This document shows positions 24,336 through 26,308 of a stretch of 26,308 nt of DNA, piece after piece. The position numbers and the translations under genes are program-made. The notes under the pieces are model-generated. The model was not told where the DNA came from. It did not search any database and worked only from the letters and a program-made list of their open reading frames with translations. The stretch's first letter is position 1. Every line of letters begins with the position of its first letter. This DNA comes from JANXQE01 sp035651635 (GTDB lineage Bacteria > Verrucomicrobiota > Verrucomicrobiia > Limisphaerales > UBA8199), in NCBI GenBank assembly GCA_035651635.1, contig DASRFK010000332.1, positions 1 to 26,308 on the forward strand, written 5' to 3'.

Positions 24336-24565
24336 ATGAAGTTGCACGTGCTCGCAGATCTGCATCTGGATTTTGGCACGATCGAGATTCCCCAACCGAT
24401 GCCGACGTCATCGAGTGCGCGTGCGATGTACACACTGGCGCTAAAGGTTTGGAATGGATTACCTCCCGATTCGAAAGACGGCCTGTGATCCACGTGCTCG
24501 GCAATCACGAATTATTACCTTTGCGAGAATGTAAACAATGCTGCTGGCAAGGCCGCATTGTCTAA
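24336..24565 (+). pseudogene. Frameshifted, truncated calcineurin-like metallophosphoesterase
   Basis: ATG 24336 starts MKLHVLADLHLDFG, the D-x-H metal-binding motif at the N-terminus of small metallophosphoesterases. The match changes frame near 24392-24398 and continues PTDADVIECACDVHTGAKGL, WITSRF, PVIHVLGNHE, stopping at TAA 24563. Canonical proteins read GDxH where this has CDVH, a lost glycine, and GNHE is kept. The later GHxH motifs are absent, so the remnant is about a third of a normal gene. It directly follows the XRE gene. Confidence 0.8.
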
Positions 24566-24722
24566 TGTTTTCGCCGGTGTAATGGCGGCATAACAGATCG
24601 AGGCTTAAAGGCTTCGTGGTCCTCGCCGTAACTACATCAAAGCCTTCAGGGGATTTGGCTATAGACCCAAAGAGATCTCCAGGAGAAGCCGTTAATGGAG
24701 CGGTGGGCAAGCTCCCCTTCCG

Positions 24723-25238
24723 CTAGTCATGAATCCGAGGTCGCCGTGGTTCGTGAAAGGACTTATGCCTCGTCCTGAGTGTGGTTACATCCTCAAGAAC
24801 GAGGAGCACCCGAGGCGGCAGGATATCTGGTAATCGGCTGGAGGTTATCAGCAATTCAATCCTAACTTTCGTATTTCCTCGGTGAAGTTCGGCCTTGTGA
24901 AGCTCCTTCTGTACTCCTTTGCCGATGAATGCCTTCATCGCGCTATTACGAATGATACAATCCTTGCAGATATTTGCCTCACCGCATCCCTTCAGGTCAG
25001 CGTGGATGCATTGGATGGCTTCACCACCGAGACGGTGAAGCGCCATGGCAGGGTTAGCACCAAAGAGCGGCTTTGCCGCGAGATTGTAATCTTGGATTCG
25101 CAATTCCCCATCAACAATCAGCGCGGGATTGGTGAGCGCGTCGAATATGGCCCGGAAATAGTGGGCACTTTGCTCTCCCCGTAACTTGCGATTCATCCCA
25201 TTGTCTGCGGTTTTTGATCCCGCCGTTTCATGTGCCAT
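24723..25238 (-). CDS. PAS-domain protein with four-cysteine cluster
   Basis: 171 aa from ATG 25238, preferred to the GTG at 25247 because an AGGTG stands six bases before it. A single PAS domain runs over most of the length: FRAIFDALTNPALIVDGELR, IQDYNLAAKPLFGAN, a HRLGGEAIQC insert, then IRNSAMKAFIGKG and RIELLITSSRLP, with VLLVLEDVTTL as the final strand. The inserted loop holds Cys80, Cys88, Cys94 and Cys97 (numbered from the GTG start), spaced C-x7-C-x5-C-x2-C, as in a class of PAS domains suspected to bind metal or an iron-sulfur centre. No kinase, HTH or other output domain follows, so it would have to signal to a partner. It lies between two decayed genes. Confidence 0.8.
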   Translation of the reverse strand: MAHETAGSKTADNGMNRKLRGEQSAHYFRAIFDALTNPALIVDGELRIQDYNLAAKPLFGANPAMALHRLGGEAIQCIHADLKGCGEANICKDCIIRNSAMKAFIGKGVQKELHKAELHRGNTKVRIELLITSSRLPDILPPRVLLVLEDVTTLRTRHKSFHEPRRPRIHD

Positions 25239-25313
25239 TTGCAACACCTAGGAGATCATCTTGTCGATTGGAAAGCAAAATCGTCACTCGACCACCAACA
25301 ACAGAAACGAAAT

Positions 25314-25509
25314 ATGTCCCACTTCACCGAAATCAAAACGCAAATCAAAGACATCGAAGCCCTACGGCTGCCCCGTGCGGAGCGGGGGTTGACGCTGCTC
25401 CAGAGAACACCAAGCGAGGGGTTATTATGAAAACAAAACAAAAGGCGATTACGTCGTTCAGCTCAAGGGCCCGTCCTCAACAAACAATCTGACGGTAGCT
25501 TCGCTCTGA
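25314..25509 (+). pseudogene. Frameshifted DUF1257-family gene
   Basis: ATG 25314 gives MSHFTEIKTQIKDIEALR, the unmistakable start of DUF1257 (Ycf35-like) proteins, then RGLTLLQ. The frame then stops at a TGA, but the neighbouring frame continues EHQARGYYENKTKGDYVVQL with KGP, which is the next conserved block of the family. A shift near 25400-25404 separates them. After KGP the sequence loses similarity and stops at TGA 25507-25509, roughly half the usual length. DUF1257 genes in bacteria and phages often sit next to DUF2997 and AAA ATPase genes; neither is seen here. Confidence 0.8.
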
Positions 25510-25992
25510 TGGCTGACCTTTGGCATGCTGGGACTTCAGTTGGAGTGGGCCAGTGCGGATTGTGCAGCAGGCATTCCTATTTTTCCGAGATCGCTCCGGC
25601 GACGTGCTGGACCGACTCACGATTGAACGCGCGGTGTTGGAATTGCCAACTTCCGTTTCACCTGGAATGCGCCCGCTCCTTGCGCATGAGCTCTCTGCCC
25701 CAAATCGACTTCTTCGGCCGCCTGTGTGAAGCCTGGCTGAAAATCTTGTTCCTGCTTGTGCTCGTTAGTGCGTGTTTCCCTCTGCTGCCGGTAAAAATCC
25801 GAAGCCTCCGATAACGTGCAGGTTTCTGACTACGCCTGCAGGTCCCTGGAACGCTCCAAAAACCAGTCAGCTCCGCTTAAAACGGCACCTCCGCGTGGCG
25901 ATAAAGCTCCATCCACGAACCAAGCCCACTCGCCAGGCCAAATTCGGCCGGGGCCCGCTCAACGGAAACGAGCAGAGCGTCATTGCCCGCAA

Positions 25993-26074
25993 GAGTGGCA
26001 GCCAGGTCGATCGGTGTCGGCGCATTTCCTTAGCCCGGAACGCAAGCGCCGGCTCCTGTCCCTGGCTGCCACTC
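25993..26074. repeat. 82-base long imperfect hairpin
   Basis: GAGTGGCAGCCAGG (25993-26006) pairs perfectly with CCTGGCTGCCACTC (26061-26074), and inside it GGTGTCGGCGC (26013-26023) pairs with GCGCCGGCTCC (26046-26056) apart from a T-T mismatch and a G-T pair. The loop is 22 bases. The preceding 25510-25992 has no supportable gene. The structure is far stronger than a chance repeat and could be an RNA stem or the folded site of a mobile element. Confidence 0.5.
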
Positions 26075-26199
26075 GGATCGCTGGCGCATTAACTCGCCAC
26101 TGCTCCGACTAAAAATACCTATAGTAAAAGATGGCCATGTTAACGCCAACAGACATCACCCCGTGCACCAGGGCAAACGCATCTAATTCTGGCGGTAGG

Positions 26200-26295
26200 G
26201 ATGGCGCGCTGCGCCGTCCGCGCCGCGTTAGCGGCGCAACGTTGGATGTGAACGTAACTCCTCTCGCATTCGTTCCGCCCGCTAAACGCGGGCGG
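26200..26295. repeat. Cluster of three GC-rich hairpins
   Basis: Three stems follow each other: GATGGCGC/GCGCCGTC (26200-26207/26211-26218, one G-T pair), GCGCCGC/GCGGCGC with a GTTA loop (26220-26226/26231-26237), and CCGCCCGC/GCGGGCGG with a TAAAC loop (26275-26282/26288-26295). GGTAGGGATGGCGCGCTGCG-type repeats are frequent in Pedosphaera-like genomes, so REP-type DNA is the likeliest reading. No gene is seen from 26113 to the window end. Confidence 0.55.
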
Positions 26296-26308
26296 GGACA
26301 TCGCAGCG

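Noticed and set aside
24459..24710. 83-codon minus-strand frame downstream of the PAS gene
   Set aside because: Mostly antisense to the phosphoesterase remnant and without recognisable motifs; could not be supported.
25509..25814. Two overlapping plus-strand frames after the DUF1257 remnant
   Set aside because: Cys/Arg-rich composition, no family, no ribosome site; the short hydrophobic end alone is not enough.

Overview
The window looks like a chromosomal segment of a Verrucomicrobiota bacterium, probably of the Pedosphaera/Limisphaerales type. This rests on gene content, not on any marker gene: an ECF sigma factor beside a giant WD40 Ser/Thr kinase, a DUF1080 protein, many secreted beta-rich proteins with a shared C-terminal FFRL/FYRL-ending domain, a FTLIE prepilin-like segment, and REP-like hairpins ahead of secreted-protein genes. 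No rRNA, tRNA, CRISPR array or complete insertion sequence was seen.

Layout. 1-3100: three minus-strand genes (a secreted beta-sandwich-like protein, an Ala-rich protein with an internal repeat, a secreted Sel1-repeat protein). A non-coding stretch at about 1110-1445 between the first two holds a dense series of inverted repeats and is a candidate structured RNA. 3100-6100: sparse accessory DNA with small genes (a membrane-anchored protein, a lipocalin-like secreted protein, small hypotheticals) and two degraded excisionase-type helix-turn-helix genes. 6127-8341: a DUF1080 protein and an alpha/alpha-toroid protein with a haem-binding CxxCH motif, with a decayed small membrane protein between them. 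8391-8688: a frameshifted, truncated ATP-dependent DNA ligase remnant. 8852-13717: the ECF sigma factor and WD40 kinase pair, probably a phosphorylation-controlled transcription switch. 14004-20444: four plus-strand secreted or surface proteins, including a YadA-head-like repeat protein and two tandem kelch paralogues, with REP-like hairpins. 20598-21146 (minus): probable gene debris. 21145-24325: an accessory cassette of four plus-strand genes: an HTH protein with a degenerate P-loop, a MbcA/ParS/Xre-type antitoxin-like protein with no RES toxin, a protein carrying a circularly permuted YpsA (SLOG-superfamily) domain, and an XRE-type regulator. 24336-25509: a broken metallophosphoesterase, an intact cysteine-rich PAS protein (minus) and a broken DUF1257 gene. 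The last 800 bases hold no convincing gene but several strong hairpins.

The best candidate for something undescribed is the 21145-24325 cassette, where a SLOG-type nucleotide-binding protein follows an antitoxin-type gene that usually partners a NAD-degrading RES toxin. Second is the structured region at 1110-1445. The accessory zones contain at least five genes broken by frameshift or stop while the neighbouring long ORFs (1373, 775, 574 aa) are intact, so the breaks are more likely real decay than poor sequence.
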